From Bacillota bacterium (GTDB taxonomy: Bacteria > Bacillota > Clostridia > Oscillospirales > Acutalibacteraceae), in assembly GCA_009786275.1 (NCBI GenBank), contig WQTL01000474.1, forward strand, positions 1-11,354: 11,354 nucleotides of DNA, given 5' to 3'. The position numbers were made by a program, and so were the translations under genes. The notes below the pieces were generated by a model, which ran no database searches, had not been told where the DNA came from, and was given only the letters and a program-made list of their open reading frames with translations. Shown one piece after another: positions 1-6,351 of this stretch; the first letter of the stretch is position 1; every line of letters starts with the position of its first letter.

Positions 1-177
1 GCCAGTGGCGCCTCCCCCGCCGCCGCCCGGGCCTGCCGGGCCAATGGGGCCCTGCGGTCCCTGAGGCCCTTGCGGCCCCGCAGGCCCCATTGGACCCGGA
101 CGGCCTGATTGGACAGGGCAGCAGCAACGGTTGCAATAGCACGGTGTGCAGTTACAGTGCTGGTTACAGCAGTTCAT
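1..177 (-). CDS. Collagen-like Gly-X-Y repeat protein with Cys-rich N-terminus (partial)
   Basis: Only the first 59 codons lie in the window; the gene runs off the left edge. The N-terminus is extremely cysteine-rich, with nine Cys among the first 20 residues in CC, CxC and CCC clusters. About ten Gly-X-Y triplets rich in Pro and Gln follow from about residue 25, then a poly-Gly stretch near residue 50. The start is ATG at 177, with a GAAGGAG ribosome site at 187-193. There is no signal peptide. Collagen-like proteins of Firmicutes often form filaments on the spore exosporium or the cell surface, and the Cys clusters could cross-link or bind metal; both roles are inference. The C-terminal domain that would place it is missing. 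Confidence in the fold class is high, in the role low. Confidence 0.85.
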   Translation of the reverse strand, partial: MNCCNQHCNCTPCYCNRCCCPVQSGRPGPMGPAGPQGPQGPQGPIGPAGPGGGGGGATG

Positions 178-186
178 AAGTATATT

Positions 187-193
187 CTCCTTC
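187..193 (-). promoter_or_regulatory. Ribosome binding site of the collagen-like gene
   Basis: GAAGGAG on the minus strand, 9 nt before the ATG at 177. It fixes the start of the collagen-like reading frame. Confidence 0.8.
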
Positions 194-233
194 ATCATCG
201 CAAGCTGGAATGCATTGTTTCTCATGATCAAGC

Positions 234-257
234 TATGCAGAACAGCCAATACAGGTG
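234..257 (-). promoter_or_regulatory. Possible sigma-E/sigma-K-like promoter for the collagen-like gene
   Basis: On the minus strand CACC (257-254) is followed, 17 nt after its AC, by CATA (237-234) and then nnnT. This resembles the mother-cell sporulation pattern AC-N17-CATAnnnTA, with the final A missing. No good sigma-A promoter was found in the same gap. The motif is short and degenerate, so it is a suggestion only. It would fit a spore-surface role for the collagen-like protein. Confidence 0.25.
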
Positions 258-290
258 CAAAAGAAGCGGCGGCGCTTTGGCGCTGCCGCT
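258..290 (-). terminator. Intrinsic terminator, hairpin plus T-tract
   Basis: On the minus strand a GC-rich 11-position stem (265-275 with 280-290, one A-C mismatch) closes a 4-nt loop and is followed by TTCTTTT. It lies about 110 nt beyond the hydrolase stop codon and just before the collagen-like gene, so it would end transcription from the hydrolase and insulate the next gene. Confidence 0.65.
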
Positions 291-330
291 TGGGTTATTC
301 TGTAAAATGGCGTTACATTAGACCTGTTCC

Positions 331-353
331 AAAACCTTGCCAACCCCGGCAAG
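331..353 (-). terminator. Candidate first terminator after the hydrolase gene
   Basis: On the minus strand CTTGCC (353-348) pairs with GGCAAG (341-336) around a 6-nt loop, and GTTTTG follows. It starts 46 nt after the hydrolase stop. The stem is short, so it is weaker than the hairpin at 265-290; the two may act in tandem. Confidence 0.45.
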
Positions 354-365
354 ATGCGCTATAAT
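337..365 (+). promoter_or_regulatory. Sigma-A-like promoter pointing antisense into the hydrolase gene
   Basis: On the plus strand TTGCCA (337-342) and TATAAT (360-365) are separated by 17 nt, which is close to consensus. Transcription would run into the 3' end of the hydrolase gene on the opposite strand. No credible plus-strand gene follows. The -35 box overlaps the hairpin at 336-353, so the match could be partly coincidental. Confidence 0.35.
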
Positions 366-399
366 AGGAGCTATGGATAGGCGACGGTGTAAAGCTGCA

Positions 400-1335
400 T
401 CAGCGTGCCCTCCCAATTGCTTTGTTATAACTGCGCACACCCTTGCGGGTCATGTGCGGCAGGATAAAATAGCGGAACAGCGCGTTGCCCTGGTGCAGCC
501 ACTTGCCGTGATACACGGCGGGCTCCACCGGCGGCGCGGCGGTTTTGCCCAGCGTGACTGTGACAACACGAAAGCTCACGGCGCCGCCCATCTTTTCGAC
601 GACGTTCCCTGTAGCATCGGCGACCAGCGAGCCGCCCAGCAGACGGCAGTCCTCGTTGAAGCTCTTCGCGCCGAGACCGCCGGAAAACTCAGGGAAGCCG
701 CCCACGGCGTTGACATAGACCGCCGGCACGCGCAGATAATTCGAGTAGGCGGTAGCTATGGTGGCGGGATGCCCGGCGAGAAGCTCCAAGTCGTCCTGCG
801 TGATGCGCCGGTTCGTGCGATAAGGCGTGGGGTTCGCGTGGGGCATGAGCATCAGGTCGATGTCGGCTTCTTTCATCCTGCGCAGTCGGTCAATATAGTG
901 ATTATCAGCGCAGATGCCGATGCCGATGCGGCCCAGGGCCGTGTCGATGTGCGTGCCGCCCCTATCGCGCTTAAAACAGTAGGACTCGGCGTCTTCTTTT
1001 CGAACCATCCCGCAGATTTCCCCCTGCGGGCCGCTGAGCAAGTAGGAATTGTAGTAGTCCGCGCCGTCCTTTTCCACAAAGCCAGCGCCGATATATATAC
1101 CCAGCCGCGCGGAAAGCTCTGAAGCCCACTGCGCGGTTTTGCCGTCGCGGGGTTCGGCGTACTGCCAGACGGTCTGGTTCGGAATATACCCGCAGCCGGA
1201 AAGCTCGGGCAGCACGGCGAACTCCGCACCTTGCGCGGCGGCTTGACTGATGAGGGCCTCGGCCTGCGCGTAACCCGCCGCCTGGTCTTTAAAATTATTT
1301 TCCAATTGAATCATGGCCAGTTGGATTGTGTTCAT
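400..1335 (-). CDS. Carbon-nitrogen hydrolase (nitrilase/amidase superfamily)
   Basis: This 311-residue cytosolic enzyme of the nitrilase superfamily hydrolyses a non-peptide C-N bond (amide, carbamoyl or nitrile). The Glu-Lys-Cys catalytic triad is visible: Glu44 in LPELSGCGY, Lys113 in MVRKEDAES, and Cys142 in GIGICADNHY. The length is close to that of single-domain members. The substrate cannot be read from the sequence. ATG at 1335 is chosen because it directly opens the conserved first strand (IQLAMIQL) and lies downstream of a near-consensus promoter, although its ribosome site is weak. The gene is monocistronic: promoter at 1378-1406 and terminators after its end. It has its own promoter and is separate from the pilus operon that ends upstream. 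Confidence 0.93.
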   Translation of the reverse strand: MNTIQLAMIQLENNFKDQAAGYAQAEALISQAAAQGAEFAVLPELSGCGYIPNQTVWQYAEPRDGKTAQWASELSARLGIYIGAGFVEKDGADYYNSYLLSGPQGEICGMVRKEDAESYCFKRDRGGTHIDTALGRIGIGICADNHYIDRLRRMKEADIDLMLMPHANPTPYRTNRRITQDDLELLAGHPATIATAYSNYLRVPAVYVNAVGGFPEFSGGLGAKSFNEDCRLLGGSLVADATGNVVEKMGGAVSFRVVTVTLGKTAAPPVEPAVYHGKWLHQGNALFRYFILPHMTRKGVRSYNKAIGRAR

Positions 1336-1377
1336 AGAGTCGATCCGCTGTCATATCAGAATTTGTCCCGTACATAC

Positions 1378-1406
1378 ATTATACAGCATTGCGCCACATT
1401 TTTCAA
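1378..1406 (-). promoter_or_regulatory. Sigma-A promoter of the carbon-nitrogen hydrolase gene
   Basis: On the minus strand TTGAAA (1406-1401) and a perfect TATAAT (1383-1378) are separated by 17 nt. The predicted transcript starts near 1370, giving a leader of about 35 nt before the ATG at 1335. Confidence 0.8.
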
Positions 1407-1550
1407 TGCTTCGCCCAAATTAAACTCTGCTTGGCTTTCCTTCCATCCAGAGCAATCATGGTGGCTATCGCTTCCATTCTGTTATTGAAAGTACTGATGA
1501 AAAACCAAAGGGAGACAGTGCCTTTTCTGCAAGATGCGAATGTGCCGAAG

Positions 1551-2330
1551 TTATTTTTTCATGCAGGTATTGGGCGGTTGCTGTGAGGAAAGTATTCCGA
1601 TCACCACATAGCGTGCGCCGTCAAACTCATAGGAGCAGGTTGACAGCGCGATCACCCTGTTTCCCTCCTCATACACCGCGCTGCTTTTGAAGGTCGAGCT
1701 GTGCGCCGCATAGGATAAAAGTGCACCGAGGTTTTGTTCATACATAAATCCCCTTTCCCGCCATACCCCCGCGTCAATCACACAGCCATGCAGGAGCGCT
1801 GCCCGGTAATTTCCCTGCGGCGTATACAGATACATATACGGATGCCCGTCATAGTAGTGCTGCGTTTTGTATCCCTTTAAGCTGCCAAACATCTTGCCGG
1901 ACCGCATATGATGTCCGTAAAGCACTGTCAGCTGCCCGCTGAAATCCGGCGCGCAGTTGTAATCAATGAACAGGGAGCCGTTCGCGTTTTTCGTGCCGTC
2001 CGGCAAATGGGTTAAATAATAACTGTAGTCGTCCGCCATTATAACGGGATAGTCGATCACCGTGCCCGGGCAGTACAGCCATGCTGCCGCGTCTTTGTTT
2101 ATCGCCTTCAGTGCCTCAAAATCGATTTCCAACGGGGGAATAAACGCCTGCGGCTCTTTTGGCTGAGGATCGGCTGCCGGGCTTTGCTTTACGCAGGCGC
2201 CGATATCCCTGTATGCCGCGTCGCCCGCTTTGTAGATTCGCTCCGCTTTCAGCCAGCGTTGCCCCGCGAAGGCCATCAGGGCCATCGAGAGGAGCAGCGC
2301 CGCGAAAGCGGTTGTCCTGCGTCTGTTCAT
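1551..2330 (-). CDS. Class B sortase, second of two (probable anchoring sortase)
   Basis: A 259-residue membrane-bound cysteine transpeptidase that cuts a C-terminal sorting signal and joins the protein to the cell wall or another pilin. A single N-terminal hydrophobic helix (about 8-23) serves as membrane anchor, with the catalytic domain (about 68-247) outside. The active-site residues are His140 in LYGHHM, Cys232 in LSTCSY and Arg240 in GARYVV; DYPV near residue 93 is typical of class B. Unlike the other sortase here it has no C-terminal helix. ATG at 2330 overlaps the preceding pilin stop (ATGA), implying translational coupling and partnership with that PKTGD-bearing pilin. It is the last gene of the operon. 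A role in wall anchoring is inferred from position; classification is firm. Confidence 0.93.
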   Translation of the reverse strand: MNRRRTTAFAALLLSMALMAFAGQRWLKAERIYKAGDAAYRDIGACVKQSPAADPQPKEPQAFIPPLEIDFEALKAINKDAAAWLYCPGTVIDYPVIMADDYSYYLTHLPDGTKNANGSLFIDYNCAPDFSGQLTVLYGHHMRSGKMFGSLKGYKTQHYYDGHPYMYLYTPQGNYRAALLHGCVIDAGVWRERGFMYEQNLGALLSYAAHSSTFKSSAVYEEGNRVIALSTCSYEFDGARYVVIGILSSQQPPNTCMKK

Positions 2331-3325
2331 TTTACTTTCCGCTTTCCGCTTGCGATCAGGTAAACCGCCGCGCAGGTTGCCGATACGCAGCCCGCCGCGA
2401 ACAATATCGTGTAAAAGGTTTTACTCATATCGTCCCCGGTTTTTGGCCCGTCTTTGCCCGCGCTGTATTTATTGATGAAGGTCAGTGCCGTAACCGGTTT
2501 GTTCAGACCATTCGCCACCACCCTGGAGGCCACAAGCAGGCCCCCCCGTTCCGTTACTGTGTCCGTGATGTGATACACCGCGGTGTCATAGGTGTATCCC
2601 GCTTCGCCGGTGTTCGCCTCGGCGGCCGTGTAATAATACGTGCCCGCTTTGTCATAACGCCATGTCCCGAAATTCCCTTCGCCAGAACCGGTGATTTGGA
2701 TCGTCTTTACGCCGTTCACGCTGCCCTCCGGCATGGGATCGGAGGCGTCGCGCGCCGTCAGTGTAAACGTGAACACGCTGCTGCGTCCCGGGTTGCCTGA
2801 CACCGTCTTTTTGACCGGAGGATCCTCCATCAGAGCCGGATCGCTGGGCAGGGCGCCGTAAGTATTCCTGAACTCAACCGCTTCCGCCTTGGCGCCGTCC
2901 GTATTCAACACGATGAGTTCCACGTTTGACGCCGCGCCCGCATACACCTCTATGATGTATTTCCGTTTATCATATGTATATCCCGGCTTTCCCCCCGGGA
3001 TCTGAAAAATTTCGTAGCGAAAACCGCCGGACCGGCTGAAGGCCAGCGGGCCGAGCTTTGTGCTGCCTGTGCCGGCGATCGTAAAGGTATACCCTTCCGC
3101 GGTACTTCCCGCGGGCATCGGGCTGCCCGCATCAAGGGGCCTGAGCCTGTATGTGAACGTATCATCCGCCGAGGGTGAGGCGGCAACAAAAACCTGCCGG
3201 ACGGTAAGCATAAGCGGATTGTCCGCCGCACGGGCGCTTACAGACGCTCCGGCGGCCAGCGCCGCAACGAGTAAAATGGCCGCGCACAGCAGCCTTCTTT
3301 TTTTTGTTTTCAGTATCCTGTTCAT
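2327..3325 (-). CDS. FctA-fold pilin with PKTGD sorting signal (probable base/anchor pilin)
   Basis: A 332-residue secreted surface protein. It has a signal peptide (1-33, positive head, hydrophobic core about 12-28), two tandem Spy0128/FctA-like pilin domains (about 38-156 and 170-287), a sorting signal GPKTGDD (293-299), a membrane helix (about 303-325) and a basic tail. Domain 2 carries the expected isopeptide triad: Lys172 or Lys173, Glu235 in YYYTAAEA, and Asn285 in FINKY. Domain 1 keeps Asn154 (FRNTY) but has Arg43 and Gln108 at the aligned Lys and Glu positions. The start at 3325 is chosen over an open extension to 3487: it opens a signal peptide, has a GAGGCAGG ribosome site and overlaps the sortase stop as ATGA. 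Its place after the pilus sortase matches fctB of group A Streptococcus, hence the base-pilin call; that role is inferred. Confidence 0.88.
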   Translation of the reverse strand: MNRILKTKKRRLLCAAILLVAALAAGASVSARAADNPLMLTVRQVFVAASPSADDTFTYRLRPLDAGSPMPAGSTAEGYTFTIAGTGSTKLGPLAFSRSGGFRYEIFQIPGGKPGYTYDKRKYIIEVYAGAASNVELIVLNTDGAKAEAVEFRNTYGALPSDPALMEDPPVKKTVSGNPGRSSVFTFTLTARDASDPMPEGSVNGVKTIQITGSGEGNFGTWRYDKAGTYYYTAAEANTGEAGYTYDTAVYHITDTVTERGGLLVASRVVANGLNKPVTALTFINKYSAGKDGPKTGDDMSKTFYTILFAAGCVSATCAAVYLIASGKRKVK

Positions 3326-4269
3326 TTTTTTCCTGCCTCTTTTCCGTGTTGCTTTCGTCTGTTGCGAATGACCAGGAGAAGTAAGACCGACACCGCGGAC
3401 AACAGGAGGGGGATCAGCGCCAAGAGCCAGCGGGGTAAATTGTCCGCCAACCCGGCCCAGCTGTCCGCGCTTACCGGCTTGTGCCAATTATTTGTTTCCG
3501 CGTTTGTGAACGTGTCCTCGAAAAGCCCGTCCGTAATCCTGCCGGCCAGAATATCCCGCCCGTTCGTCGAAGCGGACGAACATGTGCTGAGCAATATGAT
3601 ATTATCCTCTGTTGTTACGCCGATATCCCTTTCGTGCACCGCTTTCGCGAGCAGCCCCTCCAGCCAGGCCCGCCGCGCTTCGCCCTTAATATTCGCCGTG
3701 AATACCGTGCTGTCATAGGCATCCGTATGAACAAACGCGAAGAACTCGACGCCGTGGTCTTTTCCGCCAAAATACAGGTTCCCATACCTGCGGGATTCAA
3801 ACATCCCCTTGTCCGCGAAATTCCCGATCTCCCCGAACATCGTCTTTTTTTCCATGTGGTGCCCGTAGAGGATGTTGTTGAAATCGCTGAAGTCCTTCCT
3901 GTTCCGGCAATCCAGAAATATGGAGCCGGATAGGGAGTACAGGCCCTGCGCGTTGGTGTTGACGTATTTCATGTTGTCCTGCCCCTGCGTGACCGGGTAG
4001 TCGATGTTCGTCCCGTATACGCTGAGCCACGCGAATACCTCCGCGTTGAGGGCCCGCAATTCCTGAAAGGACCTCCCTTCGTTTTCTGCCGTGGGCTTGA
4101 AAATCTCGTACTGCGATTTGTCTGCTGCCTGATAAAGCTGTTTCGAATCCCACAGGGCATACCCGGCAAAGGCGGTGAACAGCAGGAGTACCGTAAGCAC
4201 CGCCGCATTTATGGCGCTGTTGGCCCATTTGACCGCCTTTTTTCCGATCGCCTCCGCCGGCATGCCCAT
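3322..4269 (-). CDS. Class B sortase with C-terminal membrane helix (probable pilus polymerase)
   Basis: A 315-residue class B sortase. It has an N-terminal membrane helix (about 22-40), a catalytic domain (about 75-250) with His137 in LYGHHM, Cys230 in LSTCSS and Arg238 in NGRDI, and a second hydrophobic helix (281-301) followed by a basic tail. The C-terminal helix places both ends in or at the membrane, as is common in pilus-assembling sortases. It lies 42 nt after the backbone pilin and overlaps the base pilin by ATGA, the position of srtC2 in the S. pyogenes FCT-3 pilus. In that system a class B sortase polymerises a QVPTG-bearing FctA. ATG at 4269 is preferred over the Met two codons on because AGGA sits 8 nt upstream. 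The polymerase role is inferred from context and topology. Confidence 0.93.
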   Translation of the reverse strand: MGMPAEAIGKKAVKWANSAINAAVLTVLLLFTAFAGYALWDSKQLYQAADKSQYEIFKPTAENEGRSFQELRALNAEVFAWLSVYGTNIDYPVTQGQDNMKYVNTNAQGLYSLSGSIFLDCRNRKDFSDFNNILYGHHMEKKTMFGEIGNFADKGMFESRRYGNLYFGGKDHGVEFFAFVHTDAYDSTVFTANIKGEARRAWLEGLLAKAVHERDIGVTTEDNIILLSTCSSASTNGRDILAGRITDGLFEDTFTNAETNNWHKPVSADSWAGLADNLPRWLLALIPLLLSAVSVLLLLVIRNRRKQHGKEAGKK

Positions 4270-4311
4270 CGTGGATTTCCTTTACTTCGAACGTCCTTTG
4301 GCTGTTTTCAA

Positions 4312-5616
4312 TCAGTTCATTGCGCGCTGCTTCGCATGCTTACGGGCCTTGAATACCGCGAAACCCGCGATAGCCGCCAGCGCAACGCCGATCAGCACGA
4401 CGTAGGGAAGGCTGTCCACGCTGATGCCCGTGGGGATTGTCATATTGCGGGTGTTGGTGTAATCCGCGCTGTTGGTGTTTTCACCGATGTAGGCGGTGTC
4501 GCCGGGCTTCGGATAGGCAAGGGCCGTGCCGGCGTCGCTGCTGTTGGCCTGCGCGGCTGCGCCATTCAGCACGGCGCTGTAGCTGGCCTTGTAGTCGGGG
4601 TCGCCGGCTTCCGTCACGGTGAAGCTCGCGCCCACCTCCAGATCCATGAACACCAGGCGCTGGCCGTGCCTGAGGTTTACGTTCAACGGCTTGCCGGATG
4701 TAAACTCGATATACTGCTTGCCGCTGCCGTCCGTCTTCACATTGGCCGCTGCCGTGATCTCGGTTCCGATGGGGGATACGATGTTGGTGCCCTCCGCCAC
4801 ATAGGCCGTATAGGCCGGGGTGCCGGCCACGCCCGCGGCGGGCTTGGTGACCTTCACCTCGAACGGGAAGTACTTCGTCGTCTGGTTTCCGCCCAGGCCC
4901 GCGACGGTCTTGCTGATCGAAAGCACGGTATCCGCCGGATCTTTCGGGTCGGTTCCGCCGTTGGTCTTCGCGTATTCGTTGGTGAAGATCATCTGGGAAC
5001 AGAAGTAGTTCTTGTTGTCGCCGCCCGGGGTCGGGTCAACCTTGGGTTGGCCTTGCTCGGCGCCGCCGGCGTCGGTCTTGGTTCTGTGCGCTTCGATATA
5101 CGCCACGTACAGCCCATTGGTTCCGTTCTCCACGTATACCGAAATCTCATACTCCGCTTTGGAATAGGTCACTGTTTCACCCGTGCCGACCGCAGGGGTA
5201 ACGCTCTGCGTCTCCGTCACTTTATACACGTAGGTACCGGCGTGGGGCCAGGTGACGCCCGCCGCGATGTCGGCGGATTCCTTCCGCACAATTTTAACGC
5301 CTGCGGGGGGATTGGTCTCTGCGATGCTGCCGGACGGGAAGCCGATGTCCTTGTCCGCAATGGCGGGCATGTTGGCCGGCGATGACTCATACGGCTTGCC
5401 GTCCGCCGTGAGCGCTTCAAACTCGAATTTGAAAGTGATTGCCGGGGTATCCGTGCCGACCGGCATCTTCAGGACCTTGGTGATTGCCGCTTGCGCGGGG
5501 CTTGCCTCGGTGCCTTCCGAAAGATCCGCGGCCAGCGCGGGCAGCGCGGCGCCGAAACACAGCGCCATGACCAGCGCGGCGCATACCAGCGGTTTTGGGG
5601 TTCTTTTCGTTTTCAT
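4312..5616 (-). CDS. Major (backbone) pilin, FctA-like plus Cna-B-like domain, IPTG sorting signal
   Basis: A 434-residue secreted pilin with a signal peptide ending near ALPALA|A (residue 29). The first domain, about 40-216, is FctA/Spy0128-like, with isopeptide candidates Lys47 (or Lys50), Glu135 in YVYKVTE and Asn213 in FTNEY. The second, about 228-392, is Cna-B-like, with Lys236 in SISKTVAG, Glu336 in FTVTEAG and Asn388 in YTNTR. The sorting signal IPTGI (394-398), a hydrophobic helix (about 404-424) and a basic tail end the protein. Internal Lys-Asn isopeptide bonds are expected to stiffen the shaft. Lys192 (QPKVDP) and Lys202 lie in the loop before Asn213 and are candidates for the intermolecular linkage; this is inference. 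A strong AAAGGAGA site 7 nt before ATG 5616 fits high expression. Its position between the SipA-like gene and the sortase marks it as backbone. Confidence 0.9.
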   Translation of the reverse strand: MKTKRTPKPLVCAALVMALCFGAALPALAADLSEGTEASPAQAAITKVLKMPVGTDTPAITFKFEFEALTADGKPYESSPANMPAIADKDIGFPSGSIAETNPPAGVKIVRKESADIAAGVTWPHAGTYVYKVTETQSVTPAVGTGETVTYSKAEYEISVYVENGTNGLYVAYIEAHRTKTDAGGAEQGQPKVDPTPGGDNKNYFCSQMIFTNEYAKTNGGTDPKDPADTVLSISKTVAGLGGNQTTKYFPFEVKVTKPAAGVAGTPAYTAYVAEGTNIVSPIGTEITAAANVKTDGSGKQYIEFTSGKPLNVNLRHGQRLVFMDLEVGASFTVTEAGDPDYKASYSAVLNGAAAQANSSDAGTALAYPKPGDTAYIGENTNSADYTNTRNMTIPTGISVDSLPYVVLIGVALAAIAGFAVFKARKHAKQRAMN

Positions 5617-5662
5617 TTCAGAATCTCCTTTGTTTTGTTTTTTATATCAACATGGAGCAAAC

Positions 5663-5680
5663 GGCCGGGCAGCGGCGGCC
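5663..5680 (-). other. Weak GC stem-loop in the gap before the backbone pilin
   Basis: A 5-bp GC stem (5663-5667 with 5676-5680) and 8-nt loop sit in the 84-nt gap between the signal peptidase and the backbone pilin, the longest gap in the operon. No T-tract follows on the minus strand, so it is not a clear terminator. It could mark an RNA processing point or stabilise the pilin mRNA. No good internal promoter was seen in this gap. Confidence 0.3.
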
Positions 5681-5700
5681 CTTTTCACATGCCAATAGCT

Positions 5701-6351
5701 TTAAATCCCGCGGCGGCGGAGCACCGTTATGACCTTGCCCAAGGTATCCCTGATCTTCACGCAGCCATAGATCCGGCTGTCCGCGGCGTCCGTCCTGCTG
5801 TCGCCCAGCACAAAAACCTGTCCCTCCGGCACGGTCAGAGGGAAGTCCACGCCGTCCTGATACCGCTGCGTTTCCTGATAGATACCCAACTCCTGTTGCA
5901 GCGCGCCGTTGACCACCAGGCCGTCTTCGGCGATATCCACGATATCGCCCGCCGTAGCAACCACCCGCCTCGCCTGCTTTTTCCCGTGAAACCGCAATAT
6001 GATCGCGTCCTGCGGCTGGTAGCCGCTTTTGGTATACCGATAGAAGATGACCAGGTCGCCGTCGCGGATCGCCGGGGCCATCGAGGGCTCCCGGTATCGC
6101 ATGATCCCGAACAGGAAGGTAAACATCAGCACAAAGGCCAGCGCGATAGACGCCATCTTCACAAGCAGGAACAGCAGGTCTCTCCATACGGACGATTCCC
6201 GATTGGGGCTTCCGTCCGCCGAATTTTTCTGTTTGGGCGCCAACGGCTTCCCGCTTCCAAGCGCCGCCTCAAGCTGCGCAAGCGCAAACGCTATTTCATC
6301 GTCAGGCGCCGCGTCGACCAGCGCCTCAAGCGTTATCCGGCTCTCGTCCAT
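5701..6351 (-). CDS. Signal peptidase I-like protein of the pilus operon (SipA/LepB type)
   Basis: A 216-residue S26-family protein. A hydrophilic, acidic cytoplasmic head (1-55) is followed by one membrane helix (about 58-83) and the extracellular S26 fold. Conserved boxes are present: REPSMAPAIRDGD with the nucleophile Ser90, RRVVATAGD (128-136), VVNGALQQE and GDSRTDAADSRIYG (183-196). The family's general-base lysine normally sits directly before the RVV arginine, where this protein has Arg128 (codon AGG, 5968-5970); Lys124 and Lys125 are near but out of register. It starts 19 nt inside the end of the tip gene with only a purine-rich ribosome site, so translation is probably coupled. It matches sipA in the FCT-3 pilus by position. 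It may process pilin precursors or act as an assembly chaperone; the sequence cannot decide. Confidence 0.88.
   Translation of the reverse strand: MDESRITLEALVDAAPDDEIAFALAQLEAALGSGKPLAPKQKNSADGSPNRESSVWRDLLFLLVKMASIALAFVLMFTFLFGIMRYREPSMAPAIRDGDLVIFYRYTKSGYQPQDAIILRFHGKKQARRVVATAGDIVDIAEDGLVVNGALQQELGIYQETQRYQDGVDFPLTVPEGQVFVLGDSRTDAADSRIYGCVKIRDTLGKVITVLRRRGI

Noticed and set aside
1..120. Gly-X-Y coding repeats as a possible DNA repeat or CRISPR-like array
   Set aside because: The repetition is at the 9-bp codon-triplet level and is explained by the collagen-like protein; there is no repeat-spacer structure.
337..1122. Plus-strand open frame of 261 codons opposite the hydrolase gene
   Set aside because: It lies antisense to a clear nitrilase-family gene with an intact catalytic triad. 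Its translation shows no domain or signal peptide and looks like a high-GC shadow.
1505..1525. Possible terminator of the pilus operon (AAAGG/CCTTT stem then GGTTTTTC on the minus strand)
   Set aside because: The stem is only 5 bp and A/T-rich at its base, too weak to list as a feature. No better terminator was seen between 1407 and 1550.
3326..3487. N-terminal extension of the base pilin frame
   Set aside because: It overlaps the sortase coding region, has no ribosome site, and would put 54 residues ahead of a proper signal peptide that has its own ATG and ribosome site.
4336..5385. Plus-strand open frame of 349 codons opposite the backbone pilin
   Set aside because: The composition is low complexity (Gly, Val, Arg, His), there is no ribosome site, and the minus-strand pilin explains the region fully.
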